Counted from the stretch's first letter, positions 28,555-41,221 are shown. The stretch: DNA of 64,000 nucleotides from Chelonoidis abingdonii (GCF_003597395.2 NC_133770.1:90247899-90311898); one strand, 5' to 3'. Numbers and translations are program-made. The notes: generated from the sequence alone by a model not told the origin.

Positions 28555-30965
28555 AATGTTAGTCCTACTGAATTTCATCCTATTTACTTCAGACCATTTC
28601 TCTAGTTTCTCCAGATCTTGAATTTTAATCCTATCCCCCAAAGCATTTGCAACCCCTTCCAGCTTGTCCACAAACTTTATAGGTGTACTCTCTATACCAT
28701 TATCTAAATCGTTGATGAAGATATTGAACAGAATCGGACCCAGAACTGATCCCTGTGGGACCTCACTTGTTATGCCCTTTCAACATGACTGTGAACCACT
28801 GATAACTACTCTCTGGGATTGGTTTTCCAACCAGTTATGCACTCATCTTATAATAGCTCCATCTAGGTTGCATTCGCCTAGTTTGTTTATGAGAAGGTCA
28901 TGTGAGACAGTATCAAAACGTTTACTAAAGTCAAGATATACCACATCTACTGCTTCCCTCCCCCATCCACAAGGCTTGTTACCCTGTGAGGCTGGTTTAA
29001 CACAATTTATTTTTGACAAATCCATGCTCACTCTTATTTATCACCTTATTATCTTCTGGATGTTTGCAAATTGATTGCTTAATTATTTGCTCCATTATCT
29101 TTCCGGGTACAGAAATTAAGCTGACTTCTCTGTAATTCACTGGGTTCTACTTATTTCCCTTTTATAGATGGACACTATATTTGCCCTTTTCCAGTCTTCT
29201 AGAATATCTCCCATCTTCCATGACTTCTCAGAGATAATCGTGAATGGCTCAGATATCTCTTCAGTCAGCTCCTTCAGTATTCTAGGATGCATTTCATTAG
29301 ACCCTGGTGACTTGAAGACAAAAATTCCTTGGATGAATTAGATAACTTGTTCTGCTATTTTAGCCTCTTCTGTTCCTCCCTCATTTTCACTGGCATTTAC
29401 TACATAAGATGTCCAGTCACCATCAACCTTCTTGGTGAAAAGCGAAACAAAGAAGTCATTAAGTGCCTCTGCCATTTCCCTTCTCTCACTGAGTAATGGG
29501 CCTACCCTGTCCTGGGTCGTCGTCTTGCTTCTAATGTATTTGTAGGATGTTTTCTTGTTACCTTTTATGTCTCTGACTAGTTTGATCTCTTTTTGTGCTT
29601 TGGCCTTTCTAATTTTGTCCCTACATACTTGTTTTGTTTATATTCATCCTTGTAATTTGACCTAGTTTCCACTTTTTTAGGATTTGTTTTTGATTTTTAG
29701 ATAATTGAGAATCTCCTGTTAAGGCAGGGTGGTCTCTTGCCATATTTCCTATTTTTCCTACGCAGTGGGATAGTTTGCCTTTTATGCCATTAATAATGTC
29801 TCTTTGAAAAACTGCCAACTGTCTTCTATTGTTTTTCCCCTTAGACTTGCTTCCCCTGGGATCTTACCTACCAACTCCCTGAGTTTTTGCTAAAGTCTGC
29901 CTTCATTGTCTTTATTTTGCTGTTCTTCTCCTACCATTTCCTTAGAATCATGAACTCTACCATTTCATGATCACTTTCAGCCAAGCTGCCTTCCACTTTC
30001 AAATTCTCAGCCAGTTCCTCCTTATTTGTCAAAATCAAATGTAGAACAGCTTCTCCCTGGTAGCTGTCTCCACCTTCCTAAATATAAAATTGTCTCCAAT
30101 ACATTCCAAGAATTTATTGGATAATCTGTGCTCTGCTTTGTTATTTTCCCAACAGATGTGTGGGTAGTTGAAGTCCCCCACGACCACCAAGTCCTGTGCT
30201 TTAAATAATGTTTTTAGCTGTTTAAAAAAAGCTTCACCCACTTCTTCTTCCTGGTTAGGTGGTCTGTAGTAGACCCCTGCCATGACATCACCCTTGTTTT
30301 TCACCCCTTTTATCCATACCCAGAGACTTTCAACAAGTCTGTCTCCTATTTCCATCTCAATCTCAGTCCAAGTGTATACATTTTTAATATATAAGGCAAC
30401 ACCTCCTCCCTTTTTTCCCTGCTGGTACTTCCTGAGCAGGCTGTACCTTTCTATACCAATATTCCAGTCATGTGTATTATTTCACCAGGTCTCTGTGATG
30501 CCAACTATGTCATAGTTGTCTTTATTTATCTGCATTTTCAGTTCTTCCCTCTTATTCCTCATACTTCTTGTATTAGTATACAGACATCTAAGATAGTGAT
30601 TTGATTCCCCCTCCCCCAGTTTTGTCTTGTCTCTCCTTTATCCCTGCTACAACAGCCCATGGTCCCCCCAAATTCAGAAACTTCTCCCAGGTCTCCATGT
30701 TCTTGATTTACCCGTGGGCTTTGAACACTTGCCCCGTTCAAATCTAGTTTAAAGCCTTCCTCACTAGGTTAGCCAGTCTTTATCCAAATATGCTCTTCCC
30801 TTCCTTGATAGGTGGACACCATCTCTGCTTAGCAGTCCTTCTTCCTGGAACAGCATCTCATGGTCAAGGAAGCTGAAGCCTTCCTGGTGACACCATCTTC
30901 ACAGCCGGGAATTCACCTCCAGGGTGTATCCGTCTCTGCCTGCGCCCCTAACTTTGACTAGAAGG
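28555..30965 (-). mobile_element. CR1 LINE, about 2.4 kb, antisense, 3'-truncated
   Basis: On the minus strand the order is 5' region (30600-30960), endonuclease (30035-30355, with [13 protein letters not shown] and [15 protein letters not shown]), middle part, and reverse transcriptase (28843-29031, with AVDVVYLDFSKRFDTVSHDL). The catalytic-box part YxDD downstream and the 3' untranslated tail are absent, since homology ends at about 28555. That is unusual because CR1 copies normally keep the 3' end and lose the 5'. Multiple stops and frameshifts: not active. Confidence 0.92.
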
Positions 30966-31150
30966 ATCGAATGTACATGAAGTTAAGCATGTGTTTTAAA
31001 TGCTTTGTTGAATCAAGGCCTTAAACATGTGCTTCATACCATTTCTATTCATCAGTTCACCTGAGCATTTCTTCAAGCTTCAGTGACTTCAATGGGACTT
31101 ACAATGTTCTTAAAATTAAGCATGTGCAGTATTTTGCTGATTTGGAGTTT
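30966..31150. repeat. Fold-back repeat (AAGTTAAGCATGTG arms)
   Basis: AAGTTAAGCATGTGTTTTAAATGCTTTGTTGAATCAAGGCC and, facing it, TGACTTCAATGGGACTTAC ... AATTAAGCATGTGCAGTATTTTGCTGATTTGG form partly palindromic halves. This is a known style of short reptile repeat containing the sequence GACTTCAATGGGACTT. Confidence 0.65.
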
Positions 31151-31526
31151 TTAGATCTTAGTAGGTATAGCTGGGTTTATTTTCTTTAAGAAACTTTTTT
31201 AAAAAACATGTTTTTCTTTGGCTTCTGAGAGTTGCAATTTGTTTATTAGAAAGTGGTAAAAGATTTCCAGCCTCTTGCTGGCAGGTGTTTTATGGCACAA
31301 TTAGGCATCACAGAAAGACCGTCCTGGGGCAGAATCATCCTGGGAGTAACTCCAACGAGGTCAAAATAGGAGTGACTTTAGCTTCATTTCTTTAAGTATG
31401 GGTACAGAACACTAGAAGTTGTTGCTAAGGAGCAACATGGGATTTAACATTAAAGACGTGAAGTTGAATTTATCATTAAAACTCCCAGGTCTATTACCAT
31501 AATTTTTCTTTTCTTTTCATTTTCAG

Positions 31527-31586
31527 TAGGCTCTTGGAAGACAACAGTATATGCAATGACACCCATAAGAAAAGACAGCTATTTAG
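31527..31586 (+). CDS. ARPP21: ARPP21 exon D (60 nt)
   Basis: One base completes the Ser codon from exon C, then 19 codons RLLEDNSICNDTHKKRQLF, then AG of an Arg codon. Human ARPP21 has RLLEDSNICNETYKKRQLFR at this place. Acceptor TTTTCATTTTCAG; donor TTTAG|GTTTGT, which is weak at positions +3 to +5. Phase is 2 on both sides, so the exon could be skipped in frame (minus 20 residues). Confidence 0.95.
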
Positions 31587-31704
31587 GTTTGTATGGTTTA
31601 CTTTATTAAAGATTTCTTTCCAACTAACTTTCACTTGTGAGTTTCTGTGTCCTCACAGATGGAAACAAGTATCTTAATAGGTATGGGGGTACAGGTGTGT
31701 ATAT

Positions 31705-31840
31705 GGAGAGGAATTATGGACACAGGACTGGTAGTCAGGACAACTGAGTTCTAATCTTGATTTTATCCATACCACCTATGTGACTTTGGGAAAGTCTTGC
31801 TTCAACAGTCTGAATACAATAGGAGTCTTTCCAGTGACTT
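31705..31840 (+). repeat. MIR-type SINE fragment
   Basis: GACTGGTAGTCAGGACAACTGAGTTCTAATCTTG, then CTATGTGACTTTGGGAAAGTC, follows the MIR consensus section around the CTGGGTTCTAGTCC and TGTGACCTTGGGCAAGTC motifs. Confidence 0.7.
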
Positions 31841-33589
31841 GAATGGGATTTGGATCAGGACCTTAGACCTAGATTTCCAAAATTGTCCATGAATTTGGGG
31901 AGCAACAATTTGGGGGTGCCTGTGAATGGACTAACACCACTCTGCACTAATACAAAACACACACACATATACACATACACTGTTGGATTGTCACCCAAAC
32001 TCACCCCGTTTCTTATGATGATTTTCTTCCCAGTTGAAAGAGAAGTAGCACTTAATAAACCTTGGGTGAAGCTTTTTCCCCCAAGCTATACTCTTTTTTT
32101 AGGGTTTTCTTCTATGTTCTTTTGGTTCTGGATGCTAGTTCCCTTTTTCCGGAGATCCACTCTTTAATATCTATAGTGGAGTTAACAGGCTTCACATACC
32201 ACTGTGAATCAACAGCAGTTAGTTCACATTTCATAGAGAGTTTCCACACCTTCCACCATGGCAAGTCAATAGAAGACCCTACCACCTTGCTTAAATACTC
32301 AAGTTGAGTCATCTAATAAGGGACTGATATTTACAAGTGGTGACCACTCACAACTCCAGTTTAAATAATTTGGAATGCATGTGCTGAACAACTCTGAAAA
32401 CCAGGCGCTTACTACTAGGTGTCTCAAACTGAGTATGCAAAAATAGTAAAGACTTTGGAAAATATAGGAGTTAACCTACATAACACATGGATAACTAGGT
32501 GGTATTATTTCTTTACTGCGTGTGTGTGAATGTATATGTTTGTTTATTAGCATGTAGTATGCACTCTTGCTGTTTTGGGGGCAGGATTTGAGAAGCCCAT
32601 GCAGGTCTTTGGGTGTCCCTACACAGCAGGGCTGGAAGGTAGAATAAGGCTGGGCCAAGGAAGGGATGGTGGTGTGACCAGTGGATCCATCACAGACAGA
32701 TCCACAGCCTGTTGCTTCAGGCAATAGATAAATTATCTTTTTCCCATAGTGCGGGCCAACCTTGATTGTCTGAGTATCTTGGGATGGGGCGCATCTAATC
32801 TTCAGATAGAGTGAGGTTTGTAGTAATTAATGTCCATTTCTAAATCAATTCTGGATTTGCGGGACCGGAAGAAATTTTGGATAACCCAGCGTTGCAGATA
32901 ATGAGATTTCAGGTCATCAGGGTACAGCTGTACTTCATTTATCTCTCTCTCTTTTACGAAAACATAAATACAAGAGGGCCATTGTTTTTTAAAGAAGAAG
33001 AATGTAACAGAATCAGCAAGTAATGCTTGTCCATATAGTCTTCTTTCTTGTTAAAATTTAAAAACATTTTTTCTTTTGAAATCTTTACCTTTTTTTTTTT
33101 TTCAATTTGATTGCATCTGTGATCTTTCCGCTGTGCTCTCCCATTGTTTGGTTTCCCAAAAATTGACAGTAAACACTGCTGATCAGATCTTTGTAAGACT
33201 CCGATCAAAGCCAAGCAATGCACTAAGCTTATCTGGATCTTTGACATTCAGTTCCTTCACCTCCCCAATAACACAGATTATCTAAATCTCGGGTTCTCTA
33301 AATGAAAAAGAGAAGCTGTTTTTGCTGGAAGCAAAAACAACACCACCCCAGTCCTCAAACAACAGCAGCCAAGGCAAGCATCCTTTGCTTTTCACTTATG
33401 GAAAATGTTGTGAAATGGCCAAGTACTAAAATCTAGTTAGAAATTCACAAAAGTTCTGCTTTGAGTTTTTACACAGCTGTGAAAGGCATTTTGTTTTTCA
33501 TTTGGAGGCAGTTCATAAACTATTCATAATAAGCCAAATTCTGCTCTTAGCCTTCTGCTCTCAGCTCATAGTGTACTTGGAATTATTAT

Positions 33590-34290
33590 TTTTGTTTATG
33601 CTAGCAACCCCCATGTGCAGGATGTTTTGCAGGCATTCAAGAATGGGCAGTCCTTACCTCCAAGATGTTCACAGTCAAAGATTGGGCAGGCAGATGGACA
33701 GGGGAAGGGAACATATAGTGATTCGCTGAAAGCAGCATGACAGAAGATGGTCTTTAAGAGGCACTTAAATGTGGTTGGGGTGGCAGCCATGCCTGGGAGG
33801 TTGTATCTCTCAAGGAGGGAAGACCTATTTGTGATTGTGAGAGAAGCTGACAATTGGGAAACAAGAGTGGGAACATCAATGGAGTGGGAACAGGGTGCAC
33901 ACTAATAACAAGGGAGGATAAGTAGGGAAGGGTAGAATATATATATATATATGCCTTTGAAGTTAGTGACAGGAAATTTAAATTTGATTAAACAGAGAGA
34001 AAGCTGATGGAGGGGTTTACACAGGGAAGTGACATGTTCAGATCAGTGGGCAAGTAGAAAGCTAGGAGGTGTAATATGGGCTGAAGAGAGGCAATGTGTT
34101 TGTTTGGGTGCCCTGAAAGAAGAAGGTTGTGACAAATGCTTCAATAAGGAACTTGATTATGGGGATGTGGGTTGGGAGGATAATGGGGAAGGACAGATCC
34201 TGGAGATGTTGAGGAGGAAAAAGGGGTGGGATTTGGGTATGGCCTAGATATGTGAGCTAAGGGAAAGGAAGAAGTCAAAATTAATCCTCA
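33590..34290. repeat. Unclassified purine-rich repeat-like stretch
   Basis: A purine-rich block (AAAGCTGATGGAGGGGTTTACACAGGGAAGTGACATG and neighbours) with an AT microsatellite at 33938-33951. It reads like an old interspersed repeat, but I cannot assign a family. Open frames on both strands (33502, 33596, 34029) are not gene-like. Confidence 0.3.
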
Positions 34291-34962
34291 CATTTATAGG
34301 CTGTAGATTATAAAGAAAGAAGGGAACACTGAGATCATCTGGTCAGACTTCCTGGATAACACAGGCTGTAGAACTTCCCTGAATTAGTTCCTATTTGAAC
34401 TACAGCATGAAAGACATCCAGTCTTGATTTAAAAGGTTCCTGTGATGGAGAATCCATCACAACCCTTGGTAAATCATTGCAGTGATTAATTACCCTCAAT
34501 GTTAAAAATGTATGCCTTATTTCCTGTCTAAATACATCAAGCTTCAATGTCCAGCAGCTGGATCTTGTTATACATTTTCTCTAATAAATTAAGAGCCCTC
34601 TATTATCAAACTACTTCTCCTCATGTAGGTATTTATAGAAAGTGATCAAGTTACTCCTTAATCTTCTCTTTGTTAAGCTAAACAGATTCAGCTCCTTGAG
34701 TCTATTGCTGTTTTTCAATCCTTTAATCATTCCTGTGGCTCTTCTTTGAACTCTCTTCAGTTTATCAACCTTCTTCTTGAATTGTGGATACCAAAACTGG
34801 ACAAAGTATTCCAGTAGCACTTGCACCAGTGCATACCAGAGGTAATAAAACTTCCCTACTTCTGCTCAGTATTGCCCTGTTTGTACATCCAAGAATGGCA
34901 TTGGCCTTTTTTACCACAGTGTCGCACTGAGAGATCATGTACACCTGATTATCCATGATGAC

Positions 34963-35585
34963 TAAGGCTCTACCAAATTCACGACCATGAAAAACACATC
35001 ATGGACTGTGAAATCTGGTCTCCCCCTGTGAAATCTGGTCTTTTGTGTGCTATTACCCTATACTATACAGATTTAATGGGGTGGACCAGCATTTCTCAAA
35101 CTGGGAATCTTGCCCAAAAGGGAGTTGCAGGAGGAGGGTCAGAAGGTTATTTTAGGGAGGTTGCAGTATTGCCATCCTTCAGAGAGTGGCAGCTGCTGAG
35201 GGCCCAGTGTAGAAGTAAGGGTGACAATACCATACCATGCCATTCTTATTTCTGTGCTGCTGCTGGCAGTGGCTCTGCCTTCAGACTTGGGTTCCCAGTC
35301 ATCAGCTGCCACTCTCCAGCTGCCCAGCTCTGAAGGCAGCGTGCCCGCCAGCAGCAGCTCAGAAGTAAGGATAGCAGTACTGCAACCCCTCCCCCACACA
35401 CACGCACTAACCCTGCAACCCCCCCTACCACCCACCCACACAAACTCCTTTTTGAGTCAGGACCCCTACAATTACAACACCATGAAATTTCACATTTAAA
35501 TAGCTAAAATCATGAAATTTGCTATTTTAAAAACCCTATGACGGTGAAATCGACCAAAATGGATCACGAATTTTATAGGACCTTA
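34963..35585. mobile_element. hAT-like non-autonomous element inserted in CR1
   Basis: Imperfect inverted ends: TAAGGCTCTACCAAATTCACGACC and, in reverse, TAAGGTCCTATAAAATTCGTGATC. Flanking 8-bp sequences ATGATGAC (34955-34962) and GTTATGAC (35586-35593) agree at six positions, as for an aged target duplication. Removing the element joins CR1 sequence on both sides. The interior holds a GC-richer part with facing TCAGAGAGTGGCAGCTG and CAGCTGCCACTCTCCAG segments. No transposase is visible. Confidence 0.82.
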
Positions 35586-37743
35586 GTTATGACACCCAAG
35601 CCCTTTCCAGAGTCACTACTTCTCAGGATAGAGTCTCCTATCCTGTAAATAATGCCTACGTTGTTTGTTCCTAGATGTATGTATTTATACTGGCCATATT
35701 AAAAAGCATATTGTTTGCTTATGCCCAGTTTACCAAGCAATCCAGATCACTCTGTATCAGTGACCCTGTCTCTTTCATTATTTACCACCCCAATCTGCTG
35801 TCATCTGCAATCTTTGTCAGTAATAATTTTGTTTCTTCGACATCATTGATAAAAATGTTAAATAGTGTAGGACTAAGAACCAATCACTGCAGGACACCAG
35901 TAGAGAGACACCACTGGATGATGATTCCCAGTTAACTATTCAGTTAGCCCGTTATTAATCTGTTAATTAATATGTGTCATGTTAATTTTGTATTTTTTCT
36001 AATTTTTTAATCAGTGTTGTGTGATACCAAGTCAAATGCCTTAGATGTCTAAATATATTACATCAACGCTATGTCCTTTATTAACCAAACTTTTATTCTC
36101 ATCAAAAAATACATTGTTCTGATAAGATTTTTTTTTCAAAAACACATGTTGATTAGCATTAATTATATGACCCTCCTTTAATTCTTTATTAATCATGTCC
36201 CATATCAGCTGTTTCATTATTTTTCCAGGGATCAGTGTCAGGCTGACAGGCCTATAATAAAGTAGGTCATCCCATTTACTCTTTTTAAATATTGTCACAA
36301 CTTTAGCTTTCTTCTTGTCTTTGGAATCTTGTGCAATGTTCCAAGACTTATTGAAAATCAACATTAATGGTCTAAAGAACACTTGAGCCAGGTCTTTCAA
36401 AACTCTTGGATTGAACTTATCGAGATGCAAGTTTAAAATATCTAGCATTAGTAGCTGCTGTGTAATATCTTCCTTATTTGCTGTTGGAATAGAAAGTATT
36501 GCATCACGTGATATGACCACATCATCTTGCTTTTTCCCAAATATAGAACATGAATATTTATTAAACAAGTCTACCTTTTCTGTATTATTATTGACACTTC
36601 CACCATTCCATCTAGTAATGGACAAATATCATTGTTGGGATTCCTTTTGTTTCTAATATACCTTAAGAAACTACTTCTTAGTGTCCTTAACTCTGCCAGT
36701 CGTACATTTCTATTTATGTCCTTTTGCTTCCCTTGTCAGTTTTCTACAATTCCTAGCTTTTGATTTATATTCATTGCTGTCAAGTTCCCTGTATTCTATG
36801 TGTTATATATGTTACGTTATAGCTGCTTTCTCCCTCTGTGGCAGGTTGGTTTTTAACCAGCGAAGCCTTCTTTCTCGCTTGTGGCTTTTTGTGCATCTAG
36901 AAAACGTTTCTGAACAGTTCCCAATGATCAGTCAGATTTTTCTGTTTAAATTCTGTCTCCCAACTGATCTGGTTCATAATTGTTTTAGGTTTATGAAATT
37001 AACCCTTTTAAAGCACCAAGTGTAATATGTTATGGGTTTGGACTATATTCTATATTTGCATGTTATAAATGTGATCAAGTTGTGATCACTTGTACCTAAA
37101 CTACCACTAATTTGTAGTTTTGTGATCAGTTCCTCTTTATCTGTCAAGATGATGTCTAATATAGAATGCCCCCATTTAGGATGCAACACTTTCTAAGTTA
37201 GGAAATTGTCATCTCTAAAAATTAAGACATTCCAAGGATATTTTAGTACTGGCAGCCTAAGGCCTCTAGCATATGTCACTCAAATTGAAGTCCCCCATGA
37301 TCATGCAGCTTTTCTTTGGTATGCGTTATAGGTAGGTGCATATATAGATAGGTGCACACTATTCTCTAGTGTGATTTGATGGTGTGTAGCAGACACCAGC
37401 TTGTGCTCTTTATCTGTTAGAAAGTTGATCTGTAAGTACACAAGATCATTTGTTGCTGAGTTGTCAGTAAATTGGAAATAAATAATGTCATTTTGACATA
37501 GTGCCGTTCTCACACCATTTTTGCCCCATGATCCTTCTTAAATAGGTGATAGCCAGTGATTTTAACATTCCAGTCATGCAAATGTTCCCACCAGATTTCA
37601 GTAATACAATCTGGGTTCAATTTATGCATATAAAGGTTCGTCTTCTGCTGATGTGGAGACCATCCTGTACAGCCCTCTCTCCCCATAGAAGGTAGACCAA
37701 GGTTACACAAGACCAAAATTTTCTGCTTTACACATTTACCGAG

Positions 37744-37765
37744 CCAGCAGTTCAGTTCAGTTCAG
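37744..37765. repeat. Short (GTTCA)n tandem repeat
   Basis: About three and a half GTTCA units inside the CR1 5' region. Confidence 0.8.
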
Positions 37766-38194
37766 TTACAAGATCTTTTGTCTTCTTTCCTTTGTGGGAT
37801 GCAAAGAATCTCCAGGACAATCACTTGAACATTCTTCTCTGTTGTCATCCCTGAAGTCACCTATAATCTGTGAGGTATCCCGTGAAGCAGTGTGGTTATT
37901 GCTGATATGCATCCCATCACCAGTGGATCCTCGCCCACTGACTTCAGAAGCCTTTCCAATCTTAGGGTCACATCTTATGCCTTGGCTCTGAGAAAACAGT
38001 ACACCATCATGCTTCTATCCAGTCTTGTCTGAGTGACAGGGAAAATGGAGGTATTCTCACCAGTGTCACAGAATCACTGGGAGCCGTGATGGGCCAATAT
38101 AGTTGTCTCCATTTTGGATGGATTTGTTTTTTTCTCTCACAGGTTGTTTAGTCTTTAAGTAGAGGTTATCTTGAGAACTGTCATTTTTCAGACA

Positions 38195-38312
38195 ATAAAG
38201 TCCCGATCCTGTAAGATGCCAAGTATTGCCTGCAACATGACAAATGCCCTTGGTTCCAGTGAAATTATGAGCTGAGAATATTCAGCATCTTACAGCATCA
38301 GGCAGGGTTTTT
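38195..38312. repeat. Fold-back short repeat (TGTAAGATGC arms)
   Basis: CCCGATCCTGTAAGATGCC faces CAGCATCTTACAGCATCAGGC. Same class as 49061-49155. Confidence 0.7.
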
Positions 38313-38889
38313 AAAAATGGGTTTACAGTTTGCCATTTTTTTCCCCTACAGGTACTACAGAGCAATATTCTCTCAGACCTGAATGATGGATTCCTAAAGT
38401 CTGTACAGGAATATGGAAATCCTGTTGCTGTCAATGGGAATTCTGTACATGTAGAGAGAACAGAATATTGCAGAACTGAAAAGACAGTTTTGCCCAGAGT
38501 TTGACTCCAAAAGATTGTATTGTTTAAATGTTTCTATTGCAGCTTTTGTAATTTTGCTTTTGAATTTTTCATTTACATTATATATTTTTTTGTTGTGTGT
38601 TCACGATGTGGTAATGTAAGGGGAAGATAATTATTTATTCAACTGCTGAATCTCTAGATAGGATATGATATGATCTCCATTTTTTCCCTGTAATTCAGAG
38701 TCAATGAAGAAGGCTAGCACTTTTGATGTAAAACATTTGTCAGATGCATGTGTAATTGTTCTGACGTATATGCTTCTGGTGAAGTTTTTGCACACACGCA
38801 CGCATGAGAGAGAGAGAATGATAAGTGCTATATACAAAGAAAGGCATGGCAGTGTTTATATGTTGAATATGTTGGGCCAGGTTCCATTT

Positions 38890-39565
38890 TCTGTTAGACT
38901 CCTTGTAGTGATGTGGGACTCACCCCTGTGGTGTCTCCAGCTGGTCGTCTCTGGGAATTAGCTCTCCAGCCGTCAGAGCGCCCTCTGCATGCTGGTGTCC
39001 CGCTGCTGCTTGGCCCCTCCCAGACCTGCTGCCCCGTTAGCTGGGGTGCTGCCCCTAGGCAGTAACCCCTTTCTCTCAGGGTCTCCCCTATCTGGGGAGC
39101 CCCTACCCACTTTCCTCACTTTGCCTCAGTTTAAGGCTACTGCCAGTCATTGTGTAGCTCCCGTGCCCTGGGGCAGACTGCAGTATCAGCCTACTCATCA
39201 TTGGTAAGGTTGGGTTTGGACTTGCTGCCTTTGCCTACCCCTGGGCTGCCCTCTGCAACCCCCAGTACCCGTTGGCCTGCTGCTAGGCCACAGCCTGGGG
39301 CTTTCCAGGCTGGGGCCTCCCCAGCTCCTCTGCCTTTCCCCAGCCCTGCTCTACTCGGGCACTCTGCTCAGGTCCCGGAAGTCAGGTCCATCTCCCTCTA
39401 CAACTAGAGAGACACTACTGAGCTCCTGGCTCCCAGCCTCTTATATAGGGCCAGCCAAGGCCTGATTGGGGCGTGGCCCAAGTGTGCCACTTCCCCAGTC
39501 AACTCTATTTTTCCTGCCCCAGCCCTCTCCCAGGGCTGATTTAAAACCCTTCCAGGCAGGAGCTG
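38890..39565 (-). mobile_element. GC-rich LTR-like block with a TATA box on the minus strand
   Basis: Read on the minus strand, AGTGGCACACTTGGGCCACGCC, CAATCAGGCCTTGGCTGG and CCTATATAAGAGGCTGGGAG (TATA box at about 39440-39447) are followed by AGCTCAGTAGTGTCTCTCTAG and a GC-rich leader. CAAT-like plus TATA plus leader is the layout of an LTR or other promoter-bearing repeat. No flanking retroviral genes and no clean ends are visible. Open frames at 38989 and 39150 (plus) come from its composition. Confidence 0.55.
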
Positions 39566-39579
39566 GGTGATCATACCGC

Positions 39580-39665
39580 TATGCTCCTAAATCCAGAATC
39601 TCCCCATTGACTTCAGTGGATTTACTCCAGTGTTACACCATTGTGACCAAGAGCAGAATTTTGCC
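39580..39665. repeat. Fold-back repeat fragment next to exon E
   Basis: AAATCCAGAATCTCCCCATTGACTTCAGTGGATTTACTCCAGTGTTACACC, then AGCAGAATTTTGCC, is one of the CCATTGACTTCAGTGG family. It lies about 50 bases upstream of the exon E acceptor. Confidence 0.6.
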
Positions 39666-39703
39666 AATATGTTTGTCATTTTTATGCATCTTTGTTTTTC
39701 TGA

Positions 39704-39967
<264 letters not shown>

Positions 39968-40694
39968 TAATGCTTGTGTGTCTGCCATGAGAAATGAGTA
40001 CGATTGTGTTTGTCTGCAGCCATTCTGTATTAAGAATTACAAATGAATTATGTACTTACTGCAAGTATGAGTGCATATCTGTATATTGTAGCTGGGTCTA
40101 CAGTCGAATTTTTAAACATGAATAACAAATCCTGATTTGTGTATTCATTGTTCTTCATGGCACAATACTTGTGTTTATTCTTGTATACCATATGCAGTTT
40201 CTGTGGATTAGAAGATGATAGTCCTTTCTGGCAAAGAAAACACTTTTTTTTTGTATTGCACAGAGAGTTAAATGTTGTAAAACTTGGCTGCGCTCAAAAA
40301 TCCAAAGCCCTTTTTCTGAAACGCAGACCTCTGAAGTGGTCATCTGCTTCTCAGAGTGGAACCTCTGCAGATAGTCTGCTGCCAGTCTACCTCGTTCATG
40401 AATCACATGGTGTAATGGAAGCTAATATGAATTTTGGATTCTGAAGTCTTTTCATTTTATATTGTAGTTCCAATGAAATGACAATTTGAGAAAAATTTTC
40501 TCCTATTTTTGTGTTTACCTTTCACGGTTATATTAACTTAAGGGTGAGTCATGGTGCATTGGTCTACGTAACCCCAAACCTTGCCATTTAGCTCTTTTAT
40601 ATGTTTTGTATTTATGTATAAATGTGTAATATAAATAATCAGCCCATCAGATTCCTTCCTCAGTTTGAGTCATTTGATAAAAACAGTACAACCC

Positions 40695-40765
40695 CAGTGA
40701 CAATCAATACTTAGCACTTAGTGCTTTTCAGTTTCAAAGTGCTTTACAGACCTTAGTTAATTAAC
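40695..40765 (-). repeat. MIR/CORE-SINE 3' section
   Basis: ATCAATACTTAGCACTTAGTGCTTTTCAG, then AAAGTGCTTTACAGACCTTAGTTAATTAA, is the reverse of a CORE-SINE tail. Confidence 0.6.
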
Positions 40766-41117
40766 CGAGGTTTGATGAATTGGGGTTAGCCAAATATCAC
40801 TTATCTCCCCTGAGGTTGTACTATATTCTTTGCTGCACTTCAGGTGCTGTGTCCAGGAGAACAGTGGAGATCGATCAGGAAGCCCAGCTGACTGGTGGAA
40901 GGAGTCTGCATTTTAGCATCTCCATGATCAAAGTGCTGTGAAGAGTTTTGGCCATGTCTGCATATCTGCCAGTTTTAAAGGAGCAACACTAGTTTGAATG
41001 CAGCCCCTTTAAATCTTGCTTGTCACAAAGCTGGCTGGGAACCTGAAATACATTTTTATAAGCCCCTGGTTTCAGGTGTCTTTTAAAACTGTGGCAGGTG
41101 AAGGTTGTGCTTTTAAT

Positions 41118-41221
41118 GGGCCAGATCCTGAGATCAGTTTTTCTCTGTCCTTATCGCTAGGTAAAATCCCATTGAATTAAGAATGGAATATAACCTGGAT
41201 AAAGACCTCAGAATCTGGCCC
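41118..41221. repeat. Fold-back short repeat (GGGCCAGATCCTGAGATC arms)
   Basis: Arms 41118-41135 and 41204-41221 are 18 bp long with two mismatches, around a CCCATTGAATTAAGAATGG-type centre. Confidence 0.85.

Larger units (their letters stand above)
28205..31526 (+). other. Intron C-D
   Basis: It is mostly one antisense CR1 copy (28555-30965) followed by a fold-back repeat (30966-31145). The last 380 bases before exon D carry no recognised repeat. Confidence 0.6.
34295..38050 (-). mobile_element. CR1 LINE, near full length, antisense, split by a hAT-like insertion
   Basis: On the minus strand the 3' tail lies at 34295-34560 (GATCATCTGGTCAGACTTCC reversed). The ORF2 C-terminus is at 34611-34826 (YFVQFWYPQFKKKVDKLKRV, VQRRATGMIKGL). 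The insertion occupies 34963-35585. Reverse-transcriptase remnants follow at 35640-36625 (with GHSVDVIYLDI at its C-terminal edge), then endonuclease-region remnants around 37130-37500 (GTTGAAGTCCCCCATGATCA-like, reversed), and the 5' region to about 38050. Stops and frameshifts throughout. The 5' limit is approximate. Confidence 0.88.

Noticed and set aside
36041..36625. 194-residue minus-strand open frame as a gene
   Set aside because: It is reverse-transcriptase sequence of the CR1 copy at 34295-38050, with broken frames on both sides.
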